33,393 nucleotides of DNA from DATLAN01 sp035527455. GTDB taxonomy: Bacteria > Planctomycetota > Planctomycetia > Pirellulales > Thermoguttaceae. Shown in pieces: positions 9,422-16,636 of the stretch. Under the pieces are notes generated by a model that was given only the letters and a program-made list of their open reading frames with translations, was not told the DNA's origin and did not search any database. The DNA lies in NCBI GenBank assembly GCA_035527455.1, contig DATLAN010000114.1, forward strand, positions 1 through 33,393. The letters are read 5' to 3'. Position numbers and translations under genes: made by a program. Positions within the stretch are counted from its first letter, which is position 1. Each line of letters opens with the position of its first letter.

Positions 9422-11008
9422 TCAAGACACGGCGGGAGAAAAGATACTTTTTAACTTGCGAGCCACGCCCGGATGCCGCCGGTGCAGCAGGGCCGCGTAC
9501 GCCGCGGAAGCGACGCCCAGGGCGATGATGGCCCCGAGGTTCGACTTGACGCCCCAGCAAAGCACCCCGGCCGGCGCGAGCAGGAGGATGGCTTCGGCGT
9601 AAGAGCGGGCCAAGGTGAGTGCCGCCTTCCTGCGGCTGACCTCGGCCAGCTCGAGCGCTCGCGCGAGCATGCACGCCAGTATCGCCAAAGTGGCGAACGA
9701 ACAGCACCCCAATGCGATCCGCGCGGTCCAAACCTCGTCGATCATCGCACCGAAATACAGGCCGCCGATCAGCAGGGCCAGCAACCGGGCGACCAGCGAA
9801 ACGGCGTTGTAAGCGAACCTTTCCCCCGACTTCCTCTTGGCCGTGAAGATCCACGACAACGGCGACACGATGGCGCTGCCGGCGATCCAGGGGACCAGGA
9901 TCATCGCGAACACTCCGGCCTCGCGCCACGGCGGCCCGAAGACGACCTCGAACAGCATCGGACCGAGGATCAGGATGACCGTGAAAGGGAAGGCCGTGAC
10001 CACTGCCAGCAGGCGCAGCAATTCCGATGTGGTGGAGGCCACGGAATCGCCCCGTGCGACCGACTCGGCGGCCTCGACGTAGTACACCTGGCTGCTGGAA
10101 AACGTGAACAGCGTGGTCGGCAACAAGACCAGCTTTCTGGAGAAGGCGTAAAGACCCACCACGGGCGCAGCGAACAGAAGTCCCATGATCAACATGGGAA
10201 GGTGGAGCGTCGTCTTGTTCATCGTGTCGCTCCAGAGTTCGACCAGCGGGAACCTGCGATACTCGACGGCGACCGATTTCACGTCGGCCGGGCGGAACGG
10301 CTCCAGGCTCTGGCGGAACAGGGCTTTGATCGAAGAGAAGGACAAAACCATGGAACCGGCGAACCAGCCGACGACCGTACCCCACAAGAGCCCGGCCGGA
10401 GACCACGCCAATCCTGCGAGCCCTGCGACAATCTGAGTCCCCGTCGTGCCGAGCGAGGTGACCATGTTGCGAATGGACACGCGTCCGAACTTCTTCTCGC
10501 AGCCCAGCACCATGTTGATCGAGTTTCGCATCGCCAACGCCAGGAAGAGCAGCGGTATGACCCACGCGTAAACGGCCAGGTCGGGCGTTTCGAACACGGC
10601 GGCGAGCCATTCCGCGCCCAGCAGCACGGCAATCGCCAAGATCAACGTTCCCGCCAGACCGATCAAACTCGACAGCACGAACAGCGCTCGGCGTTTCGCG
10701 GCGGACTCCGCCAACGGCATCGCCCCGGCGTAGGCCAGCGAGGTGAACCCTTCCAGGACCCCCACGATCATCATCAGCAGCGCCAGCGCCCCGAAGTCTT
10801 TCGGCGCGTAGAGCCGGGTGAGGACCGGCGCCATCAGCAACCCGACGGCAATCACGGCGCCCCGGCCCGCGACGAGCCGGAAAATCGAGTGCGTCAGCGT
10901 CTTCGACGGTCCCGGTCTCGCGGCGCCGGTTGCCGACGGAGTCTCCGTAGTCTCCTCGCCGTGGACGGGAGCCGCAGTAGGCTCTGCAAGCGGCAATTCC
11001 GCGGACAT
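9422..11008 (-). CDS. Wzx-type polysaccharide flippase (MOP superfamily)
   Basis: A 528-residue membrane protein with about 12-14 predicted helices after a 45-residue hydrophilic, Pro/Thr-rich N-terminus. The first helix region, SIFRLVAGRGAVIAVGLLMAPVLTRLYAPKDFGALAL, matches the start of Wzx/MATE-like exporters (the R/P-x-x-T-R-x-x-x-x-x-x-F-G pattern). Further signatures include SINMVLGCEKKFGRVSIRNM and TTLHLPMLIMGLLFAAPVVGLYAFS. It should flip the lipid-linked repeat unit to the outer face before polymerisation. The aminotransferase gene ends 37 bp upstream. ATG at 11008 lacks a strong ribosome-binding site. The long N-terminal extension is unusual for the family; a later start is possible but no good candidate appears. 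Confidence 0.9.
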   Translation of the reverse strand: MSAELPLAEPTAAPVHGEETTETPSATGAARPGPSKTLTHSIFRLVAGRGAVIAVGLLMAPVLTRLYAPKDFGALALLMMIVGVLEGFTSLAYAGAMPLAESAAKRRALFVLSSLIGLAGTLILAIAVLLGAEWLAAVFETPDLAVYAWVIPLLFLALAMRNSINMVLGCEKKFGRVSIRNMVTSLGTTGTQIVAGLAGLAWSPAGLLWGTVVGWFAGSMVLSFSSIKALFRQSLEPFRPADVKSVAVEYRRFPLVELWSDTMNKTTLHLPMLIMGLLFAAPVVGLYAFSRKLVLLPTTLFTFSSSQVYYVEAAESVARGDSVASTTSELLRLLAVVTAFPFTVILILGPMLFEVVFGPPWREAGVFAMILVPWIAGSAIVSPLSWIFTAKRKSGERFAYNAVSLVARLLALLIGGLYFGAMIDEVWTARIALGCCSFATLAILACMLARALELAEVSRRKAALTLARSYAEAILLLAPAGVLCWGVKSNLGAIIALGVASAAYAALLHRRHPGVARKLKSIFSPAVS

Positions 11009-11045
11009 GGGTTCAGGCCTGAGCGGAGTGACCAACGGTTGACTT

Positions 11046-12179
11046 TCAGTAGAAGTCCGCGATGCGATCGACCGCGTACGCGGCCTGCTCGTCGGACAGC
11101 TCGGGATAAATCGGCAGGGCCAGGGTCTCCCGGGCCGCCAGCTCGCTCTCGGGGAAATCGCCTTCGCGATGGCCCAAGTACGCAAAACATTCCTGCAGGT
11201 GCAGCGGAACCGGATAATAGACCTCGGTGGCCACCCGGCGGTCATTCAGATAGGACCGCAACTCGTCGCGCTTCGGCACGCGGACGACGAACTGGTTGTA
11301 GATGTGGCGATGTTGCGGGGCCACCGGCGGAAGGCGGACCACGCCGCTTTCCACCAGGCCCGACGCCTCGAACAACCGGCGATAACGGTCGGCGTTCGAC
11401 TGCCGGGCGGCTGACCACTCGTCGAGGTAGCGGAGTTTCACGTTGACGATCGCCGCCTGGATGGCGTCCAACCGGAAGTTGCCGCCGATTAGAGCGTGAT
11501 AGTATTTCGGCTTCGACCCGTGGACGCGAAGGGTCCGTAGCTTCTCGGCCCGCTGGTCGTCCTGGGTGACCACCATCCCGCCGTCACCGCCGGCCCCGAG
11601 ATTCTTCGAAGGGAAGAAACTGAAGCATCCGTACTCCACCAGCGAACCGGCACGGTGTCCCCGGTATTCCGCGCCGATCGCCTGGGCGGCGTCCTCGATC
11701 ACCGTCAACCGGTGGCGTCGGGCGATCTCGATGATCGGATCCAACTCGGCACACTGACCGAACAGATCGACCGGGATGATCGCCTTGGTCTTCTCGGTGA
11801 TGCGCCTCTCGATCGCAGCCGGATCGATGTTGAAGGTGTCCGGACATATGTCGACGAACACCGGTTTGGCACCCAGCCGGGCAACGCAGCCGGCGGTGGC
11901 GAAAAAGGTGTAGGGCGTGGTGACGACCTCGTCGCCCGGCCCGATACCCTCGGCCATCAAGGCGATCAACAACGCGTCGGTGCCGGAAGAGACGCCGATC
12001 GCGTGGCGGCACCGGCAGTACTCGGCGATCTGCTCCTCGCACTTCTTCACGTTGGGCCCGAGGATGAACCACTGGCTTTCCAGCACCTCCTCGACGGCCT
12101 CCTGGACTTCCTTCCTGATCGACGCGTACTGGGCCTTCAGATCGAGCAGGGGAACCGTTATTTGTTCAGACAAAAGCAT
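11046..12179 (-). CDS. DegT/DnrJ/EryC1/StrS sugar aminotransferase (WlbC/WbpE-like)
   Basis: A 377-residue PLP-dependent fold-type I aminotransferase of the sugar-nucleotide family. Recognisable blocks are VPLLDLKAQYASI, GPNVKKCEEQIAEYC, IGVSSGTDALLIALMA, GDEVVTTPYTFFATAG and VIEDAAQAIGAEYRG. FSFFPSKNLGAGGDGG follows, with the PLP Schiff-base lysine at about residue 192, and the C-terminal region ends RIADFY. With the adjacent dehydrogenase/acetyltransferase fusion it fits the WbpB-WbpE-WbpD (WlbA-WlbC-WlbB) steps that put a 3-amino group on a UDP-GlcNAc-derived uronic acid. ATG at 12179 is the first plausible start; a GGAG touches it directly, so the true start may be a non-ATG codon slightly upstream. 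Confidence 0.92.
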   Translation of the reverse strand: MLLSEQITVPLLDLKAQYASIRKEVQEAVEEVLESQWFILGPNVKKCEEQIAEYCRCRHAIGVSSGTDALLIALMAEGIGPGDEVVTTPYTFFATAGCVARLGAKPVFVDICPDTFNIDPAAIERRITEKTKAIIPVDLFGQCAELDPIIEIARRHRLTVIEDAAQAIGAEYRGHRAGSLVEYGCFSFFPSKNLGAGGDGGMVVTQDDQRAEKLRTLRVHGSKPKYYHALIGGNFRLDAIQAAIVNVKLRYLDEWSAARQSNADRYRRLFEASGLVESGVVRLPPVAPQHRHIYNQFVVRVPKRDELRSYLNDRRVATEVYYPVPLHLQECFAYLGHREGDFPESELAARETLALPIYPELSDEQAAYAVDRIADFY

Positions 12180-12203
12180 CTCCGAATCTTGCTGAAGAAA
12201 CAG

Positions 12204-12236
12204 GTAGGCCGGAACAAGCGCAGCGCAGTTCCGGCA
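12204..12236. repeat. Palindromic REP-like element, left copy
   Basis: A 33-base element whose core forms a hairpin: GCCGGAAC and GTTCCGGC flank a GCGC-rich centre. An exact inverted copy lies at 12327-12359. The pair brackets a 15-bp tandem array and occupies the gap between the fused dehydrogenase/acetyltransferase gene and the aminotransferase gene, resembling a BIME (paired REP) arrangement. Confidence 0.9.
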
Positions 12237-12240
12237 TTCG

Positions 12241-12310
12241 GTATACAAAGCATTGGTATACAAAGCATTGGTGTGCAAAGCATTGGTGTGCAAAGCATTG
12301 GTGTGCAAAG
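12241..12310. repeat. 15-bp tandem repeat array
   Basis: Four full 15-base units plus a 10-base partial unit. The first two units read GTATACAAAGCATTG and the next ones GTGTGCAAAGCATTG. The array sits exactly between the two inverted 33-base palindromes. The change from GTATAC to GTGTGC (two A-to-G differences) splits the units into two blocks, suggesting separate rounds of unit duplication. Confidence 0.92.
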
Positions 12311-12326
12311 GCCACATGAAGCGATG

Positions 12327-12359
12327 TGCCGGAACTGCGCTGCGCTTGTTCCGGCCTAC
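12327..12359. repeat. Palindromic REP-like element, right copy (inverted)
   Basis: This is the exact reverse complement of 12204-12236 over 33 bases. It ends two bases before the stop codon (12362-12364) of the fused dehydrogenase/acetyltransferase gene, so in the minus-strand transcript it begins directly after that stop. It could act as a 3' stem-loop that stabilises the upstream mRNA or attenuates readthrough; this is inference. Confidence 0.9.
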
Positions 12360-12361
12360 AT

Positions 12362-14023
12362 CTATTTCGGCGATCTCGGCTGCTGCCGGCCGGCTTGCGG
12401 AAGCGGCTCGGCCTTCTTGCCCGACTCTTCCACCCGCCCGTTCTGCAACCGGTAGCTGCGTCCGCACGCCGCGCAACGAGCGATCCCGGTTTCGTCGAAC
12501 TCCAAGCGCTCGCCGGCGCAGCGGCAGATCCACCCGATCTGCCTGGCGGGTACGCCGGCCATCAGGGCGAACGGAGGTACGTCGCGGGTAATCACGGCGC
12601 CGGCTCCGATGAAGGCGAACTGGCCGATCGTGTGGCCGCAGATGACCGTGCAGTTCGCGCCCAGAGTGACTCCCTTCTTCACCAGCGTCGTCTTGTATTC
12701 GCTCTTGCGGACGATTTCGCTGCGGGGGTTCATCACGTTGGTGAACACCATCGACGGTCCGCAGAAAACGTCGTCTTCGAGGATCACGCCGTCGTAGACG
12801 GAGACGTTGTTCTGGATCTTGACGTTGTTGCCCACCACCGCCGTGGGGGCGATCAGCACGTTCTGTCCGATCGAGCATTTCTCGCCGATCTCGGCGCCTT
12901 TCATCACGTGGGAAAAGTGCCAGATCTTCGTCCCGCGGCCGACCGAACAGGGCTGGTCGACGCAGGCGGTTTCATGGGAGAAATACGCTTGGCTTTCGGG
13001 CACGGTGTGCTTTTCGCTCGCGTCGGCCGCGGCCGGCAGTAGCGCGGCCGAGCCGGGTTGGCCGTTTCGTTCGAGCGATTCTTGACAGGCGTCCAGGACG
13101 CGGAGGACCCGCAGCCCTTCGTGCCCGTCGCTCAACGGCGTGCGCCGGCTCGTCACGCAGTCGATGAAGTGGCGGCACTCCTCCTTCAGCGGCTCGGCCC
13201 GGGGAAGGTCGACGGCGATGGCTTCGGCCTTGACCGCGGTGGGCGATCGCCCGGCCCAGTCGACTCGATGGGGAAACAGCAGCAACTTCTTTTCGGCCCG
13301 GTCGTCGAATACGGCCATCTTCTCGGAGCCGACCACGACGAGACGCTGCTCCTTCGACGGGTGAAGCCAACTGACGAAGATGTGGCCGGTCACGCCGCTC
13401 TTGAACTTCAGCCGGCTCAAGGTCACGTCCACGACTCCCGGCGTGAGATAGCTTTGGCCTTCCGCCTCGGCGGAAACCGGCTCCTCGCCCAAGAGGTGCA
13501 GCATCACCGAGATATCGTGCGGCGCGAAACTCCAGAGGATGTTCTCTTCGGTGCGGATCATCCCCATGTTGAGCCGGTTGGAGTAGCAGTACAAGACCCG
13601 CCCCAGCGCGCCTTCGTCGATCAGCTTGCGAAGTTGGACCACAGCCGGGTGATAGAGGAGGATGTGCCCGACCATGAGGATGCGGGATCGCTGTTCGGCC
13701 AGTTCGACCAACTGTTGGCCGTCGGAGGCGGTCAGTGCCAGCGGCTTCTCGACGAAGACGTCCTTGCCGGCCTCGAGGCACTTCTTGACCACTTCGTAAT
13801 GCGTCACCGCCGGCGTGGCCACGGCGACCGCGTCGACGGCCGGATTGCCCAGCACGTCCTCCAGGCGGTCGGTGAACGCCGGCGGATCTCCGCTGTAAGC
13901 CAGCTTATCGCGCCGGGAGGTGTCCGTGTCGCAAAGGGTGTGCAGGACTCCCAGTTCCGAGAAGACGCGGACCAGGTTCTTTCCCCAGTATCCGCATCCG
14001 ACGACCGCAACGTTCGAACTCAT
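12362..14023 (-). CDS. Fused sugar-nucleotide 3-dehydrogenase / N-acetyltransferase (WlbA-WlbB type) with C-terminal zinc-ribbon-like end
   Basis: A 553-residue two-domain enzyme. Residues 1-about 340 are a Gfo/Idh/MocA oxidoreductase: NAD-binding VAVVGCGYWGKN at 5-16, VAVATPAVTHYEV at 66-78, and EKPLAL with the family lysine at 93. Residues about 348-500 are a left-handed beta-helix acetyltransferase with hexapeptide repeats (IGEKCSIGQNVLIAP, VKIQNNVSVYDGVILEDDVFCG) and the tail GAGAVITRDVPPFALMAGVPA. Residues 500-520 carry CxC and CxxC pairs (Cys500, 502, 517, 520). Known homologues act as WbpB/WlbA and WbpD/WlbB in making UDP-2,3-diacetamido-2,3-dideoxy uronic acids, and fused forms occur. 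ATG at 14023 has GGAG 8 nt upstream; upstream in-frame codons look non-coding. Confidence 0.92.
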   Translation of the reverse strand: MSSNVAVVGCGYWGKNLVRVFSELGVLHTLCDTDTSRRDKLAYSGDPPAFTDRLEDVLGNPAVDAVAVATPAVTHYEVVKKCLEAGKDVFVEKPLALTASDGQQLVELAEQRSRILMVGHILLYHPAVVQLRKLIDEGALGRVLYCYSNRLNMGMIRTEENILWSFAPHDISVMLHLLGEEPVSAEAEGQSYLTPGVVDVTLSRLKFKSGVTGHIFVSWLHPSKEQRLVVVGSEKMAVFDDRAEKKLLLFPHRVDWAGRSPTAVKAEAIAVDLPRAEPLKEECRHFIDCVTSRRTPLSDGHEGLRVLRVLDACQESLERNGQPGSAALLPAAADASEKHTVPESQAYFSHETACVDQPCSVGRGTKIWHFSHVMKGAEIGEKCSIGQNVLIAPTAVVGNNVKIQNNVSVYDGVILEDDVFCGPSMVFTNVMNPRSEIVRKSEYKTTLVKKGVTLGANCTVICGHTIGQFAFIGAGAVITRDVPPFALMAGVPARQIGWICRCAGERLEFDETGIARCAACGRSYRLQNGRVEESGKKAEPLPQAGRQQPRSPK

Positions 14024-14266
14024 CGAGGATCTCCGTCGTTGATGATCTCGGCGCACACTCCGTTCTCGTGGGTGACACCGGTCCCCTGAAACTCGCTCGC
14101 GACTGTCAATTGTATGCGCCTCATCGGGCTCGACCGCCACGGTCCGCGTGCCGGACAGAATTCCGAGCAACGTCCGTTGGCAGGTGGATCCATTCTCCCC
14201 GGTTCCCTTGTGCGAAGATGCCGATCCGGAGCAACTCGCCGCTGGGCCGCGCTTTCCGGCCCCGGC

Positions 14267-15001
14267 CTACCGATTCGGTTGTTCCGACGCCTCGCTAAGT
14301 TGTGGATCGGGAGTCTCCTCTTGCGGAGGATTATCCAGGCGATTGACGGCTTCGTACACGACCTCGGCGAATTCCGCGATGGTCGCCTTGTCTTGTTCGA
14401 CGTTCTTCACGTCGATCTGCAGGAGCACTTTGATCACCGGGGGCCAGGCTTCGCCGCCCATCAGCTTCAAGCGCACCTTCCCCATTTGCCACCGGTTGCG
14501 CACGATGTAATCGCCGAACTGGTACCAGTGGACTTCGACGACCTGGCGGCCTTCTCGTTCGTAGACCGACCGATTCGCCAGCGCCGTCGGGTCGCTCGCG
14601 CTGAGCGGCAACAAATCGCTCTCTCTTTCCCGATAGCCCCCGGCCCGGTAGCACATCGTGGGATTATGGTTCGCCGCCTTGTCGTACAACTCGTAGAGAA
14701 CGGCATGAAAAGCCACGACACTGCGGGTTGCGGGGTGGCGATACTCTCGATTGACCGCTTCCATTCCGCCTATCCACTGGAACGTTCGTTCGTCCAGCGT
14801 GGCTTCCGCGCCTTCCCATTTGCCCAGCCGGTAAGGCACTTCGCTCAGCGACCACCCCAGGTTCTCGACGTCGGGCTTCAATCCGTGCCTCGTCCAAACC
14901 AACACGAGATGGACCGCGAACACCAGAGCCACGACGGTCAGCAGACGCCACGGCATTCGGGCGATCCATGACGCGGCCGGTCTTGTTTCGGGCATCTTCA
15001 T
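14267..15001 (-). CDS. EpsI-type exosortase-associated protein
   Basis: A 244-residue protein with one N-terminal membrane helix (about 17-36) and an exoplasmic domain. The signature HNPTMCYRAGGY at 112-123 (Cys117) and the later VHWYQFGDYIVRNRW match the EpsI / exosortase C-terminal domain family, where HNP-x-x-C and YW-F-x-x-G blocks are hallmark. In many genomes this domain is encoded next to, or fused to, exosortase; its exact biochemical role is not settled. The start follows the transferase stop by five bases with GAGG 8 nt upstream, indicating co-transcription. Here it is two genes away from the exosortase rather than fused to it. The C-terminal 20 residues are acidic and disordered-looking. 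Confidence 0.88.
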   Translation of the reverse strand: MKMPETRPAASWIARMPWRLLTVVALVFAVHLVLVWTRHGLKPDVENLGWSLSEVPYRLGKWEGAEATLDERTFQWIGGMEAVNREYRHPATRSVVAFHAVLYELYDKAANHNPTMCYRAGGYRERESDLLPLSASDPTALANRSVYEREGRQVVEVHWYQFGDYIVRNRWQMGKVRLKLMGGEAWPPVIKVLLQIDVKNVEQDKATIAEFAEVVYEAVNRLDNPPQEETPDPQLSEASEQPNR

Positions 15002-15006
15002 GGGTA

Positions 15007-16575
15007 CTACCTCAGGCGTTCGGGCGATAGAACGGGCTGGTCGGGAAGTTCACTCGGTTCGACCACTGCCGCGTCGTGGTCCGTATCGGGCAGGAGGAGT
15101 TCCAACTCTTCGGCGATCACCAGTTGCGATTCGAACGGTTCGACCAGATCCAGCAACTGCAAAACGTTCCCGCAGGCCGAATCGCCATGGCACTCGCCGG
15201 CGACCCGCAGCCGTCCGACCTGTCGATCCTCGACCATCAGCGGCAGTTCGATTCGCCAACACGGCCGGGACCCGTCCTGCCGGGGGCGTTCCCACGACGC
15301 GTGGTATTCCTCGTGAGCCGAGGCGATGTTGACGTCCAGGCGGATTTCGCACAGCGACAACTTGTCGGCCGCCTCGGTGAACGTTTCCCAAAGCAGCTCC
15401 CATTGCCGCGAGCCTTGCAGGCGGATGATGGTCTGGCGGATCCGACCGCGCCGCGAGCTGATCGGCAGCACCAGCGACCGGCCCACCCGGCGCAGGCGGC
15501 TTCCGATCAGCAGAAGTTCGGCCTTTCCGAACACGCCGGTGGCGATGAAGATGATCACGACCGCGAAACAGGTGAGCATCGCGATCAGGTCGCCCACCGG
15601 GCTGCCCGTCTTGTACAGGAACACGCTCAACAGCGCCGCGCCGGAGGTCAACAGGCAGGCGCCGGCCAGCCAGGCGAGCACCTTGCGGTTGCTGCCCAGC
15701 AGGTACAGCAGCCGGTGGTGCAGGTGGCCGCGATCGGTGGCGTAGATGCTGCGTCCGGTGAGTTTTCGTCGGACGATGGCGGCGGCGGAGTCGAAGATCG
15801 GGATCGCCCAGACCGCCAACGGTGCGGCCAGCAACACGGTCCCCGTCCCCTTCAGGGACCCGGTAATCGCCAGCGTTCCGACGACCAGCCCGATCAGCAT
15901 GCTGCCGGTGTCGCCCAGAAAGATACTGGCCGGCGGGAAGTTGAAGCGGATGAAGCCGACCAGGCTGCCGGCGAAGACCGACGCGATGATCGCGACCTCC
16001 GGGCGGTCGACCATCAGCCCGATAACGCCGATGGTGGCGACCAGGATGGTGCCGATCATCGTGGCCAGGCCGTCGATCCCGTCCAGCAGGTTCAGGGCGT
16101 TGATGGCGCCGAGGAGCCAGAAGAGGGTAAAGGGGATGGCCAGCACGCCCAGTTCCAACTTCAAGCCGAAGATTCCGATCTTCTCGATGATCAGCCCGCT
16201 GATCATCAGGATCGAGACGGCCACGATTTGGCCCAGCAGTTTCTTTTTGCCGTCGAGGCCGACCAGGTCGTCGATCAATCCGACCGCCACGATCACGGCC
16301 CCGGCCATCAGCAGGGCCATCAGACTGCCCATCTTGTCCCAGAGGACGTCGCGGAAGTAGTTGGGTACGTTCAGCAGGATGGCCGAAACGCACGCGAACG
16401 AGAGGAAAATCGCGATCCCGCCACCCAGCGGCATGATCCCTTCGTGCAGTTTCCGGTGGCCGTCCGGACGATCGGTCAGCCCGACGCGCGGTGCCACCCC
16501 ACGGATCAGCACCGTGAACAGCAGGCTGGTCACGCAGGCGATCAGGAAGAAAATGATGGTTTGAACGGTACTCAT
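15007..16575 (-). CDS. Polyprenyl-phosphate HexNAc-1-phosphate transferase (WecA/MraY family) with soluble C-terminal extension
   Basis: A 522-residue enzyme. The first about 350 residues form a multi-helix membrane core with all family motifs: GLTDRPDGHRKLHEG, VGLIDDLVGLDGKKK, NALNLLDGIDGLATM (catalytic aspartates), IFLGDTGSMLIG and DRGHLHHRLL. It should start repeat-unit synthesis by moving HexNAc-1-phosphate from a UDP-sugar to undecaprenyl phosphate. The last about 160 residues, beyond the normal end of the family, are soluble (ELLWETFTEAADKLSLCEIRLDV, WRIELPLM, QVGRLRVAG) and resemble a small alpha/beta regulatory domain. ATG at 16575 (MSTVQT) is preferred to the codon ten residues upstream because the membrane helix begins just after it. 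It follows the chain-length/kinase gene by 61 bp. Confidence 0.92.
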   Translation of the reverse strand: MSTVQTIIFFLIACVTSLLFTVLIRGVAPRVGLTDRPDGHRKLHEGIMPLGGGIAIFLSFACVSAILLNVPNYFRDVLWDKMGSLMALLMAGAVIVAVGLIDDLVGLDGKKKLLGQIVAVSILMISGLIIEKIGIFGLKLELGVLAIPFTLFWLLGAINALNLLDGIDGLATMIGTILVATIGVIGLMVDRPEVAIIASVFAGSLVGFIRFNFPPASIFLGDTGSMLIGLVVGTLAITGSLKGTGTVLLAAPLAVWAIPIFDSAAAIVRRKLTGRSIYATDRGHLHHRLLYLLGSNRKVLAWLAGACLLTSGAALLSVFLYKTGSPVGDLIAMLTCFAVVIIFIATGVFGKAELLLIGSRLRRVGRSLVLPISSRRGRIRQTIIRLQGSRQWELLWETFTEAADKLSLCEIRLDVNIASAHEEYHASWERPRQDGSRPCWRIELPLMVEDRQVGRLRVAGECHGDSACGNVLQLLDLVEPFESQLVIAEELELLLPDTDHDAAVVEPSELPDQPVLSPERLR

Positions 16576-16636
16576 GTCTGGTGGCCTCGGGCAACGGCCG
16601 GGCATTGTTTCATGGGGGCCGTGCGGCGGGCAAGGG

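Noticed and set aside
12241..12310. Repeat peptide encoded by the 15-bp array (a reading frame gives repeated HTNAL units)
   Set aside because: The periodic peptide is only a by-product of a unit length divisible by three; the array lies between inverted palindromes and has no plausible start or family.
14024..14170. N-terminal extension of the dehydrogenase/acetyltransferase fusion up to 14170
   Set aside because: The extra residues are Arg-rich and lack family similarity; ATG 14023 has a good ribosome-binding site and begins exactly at the NAD-binding strand.
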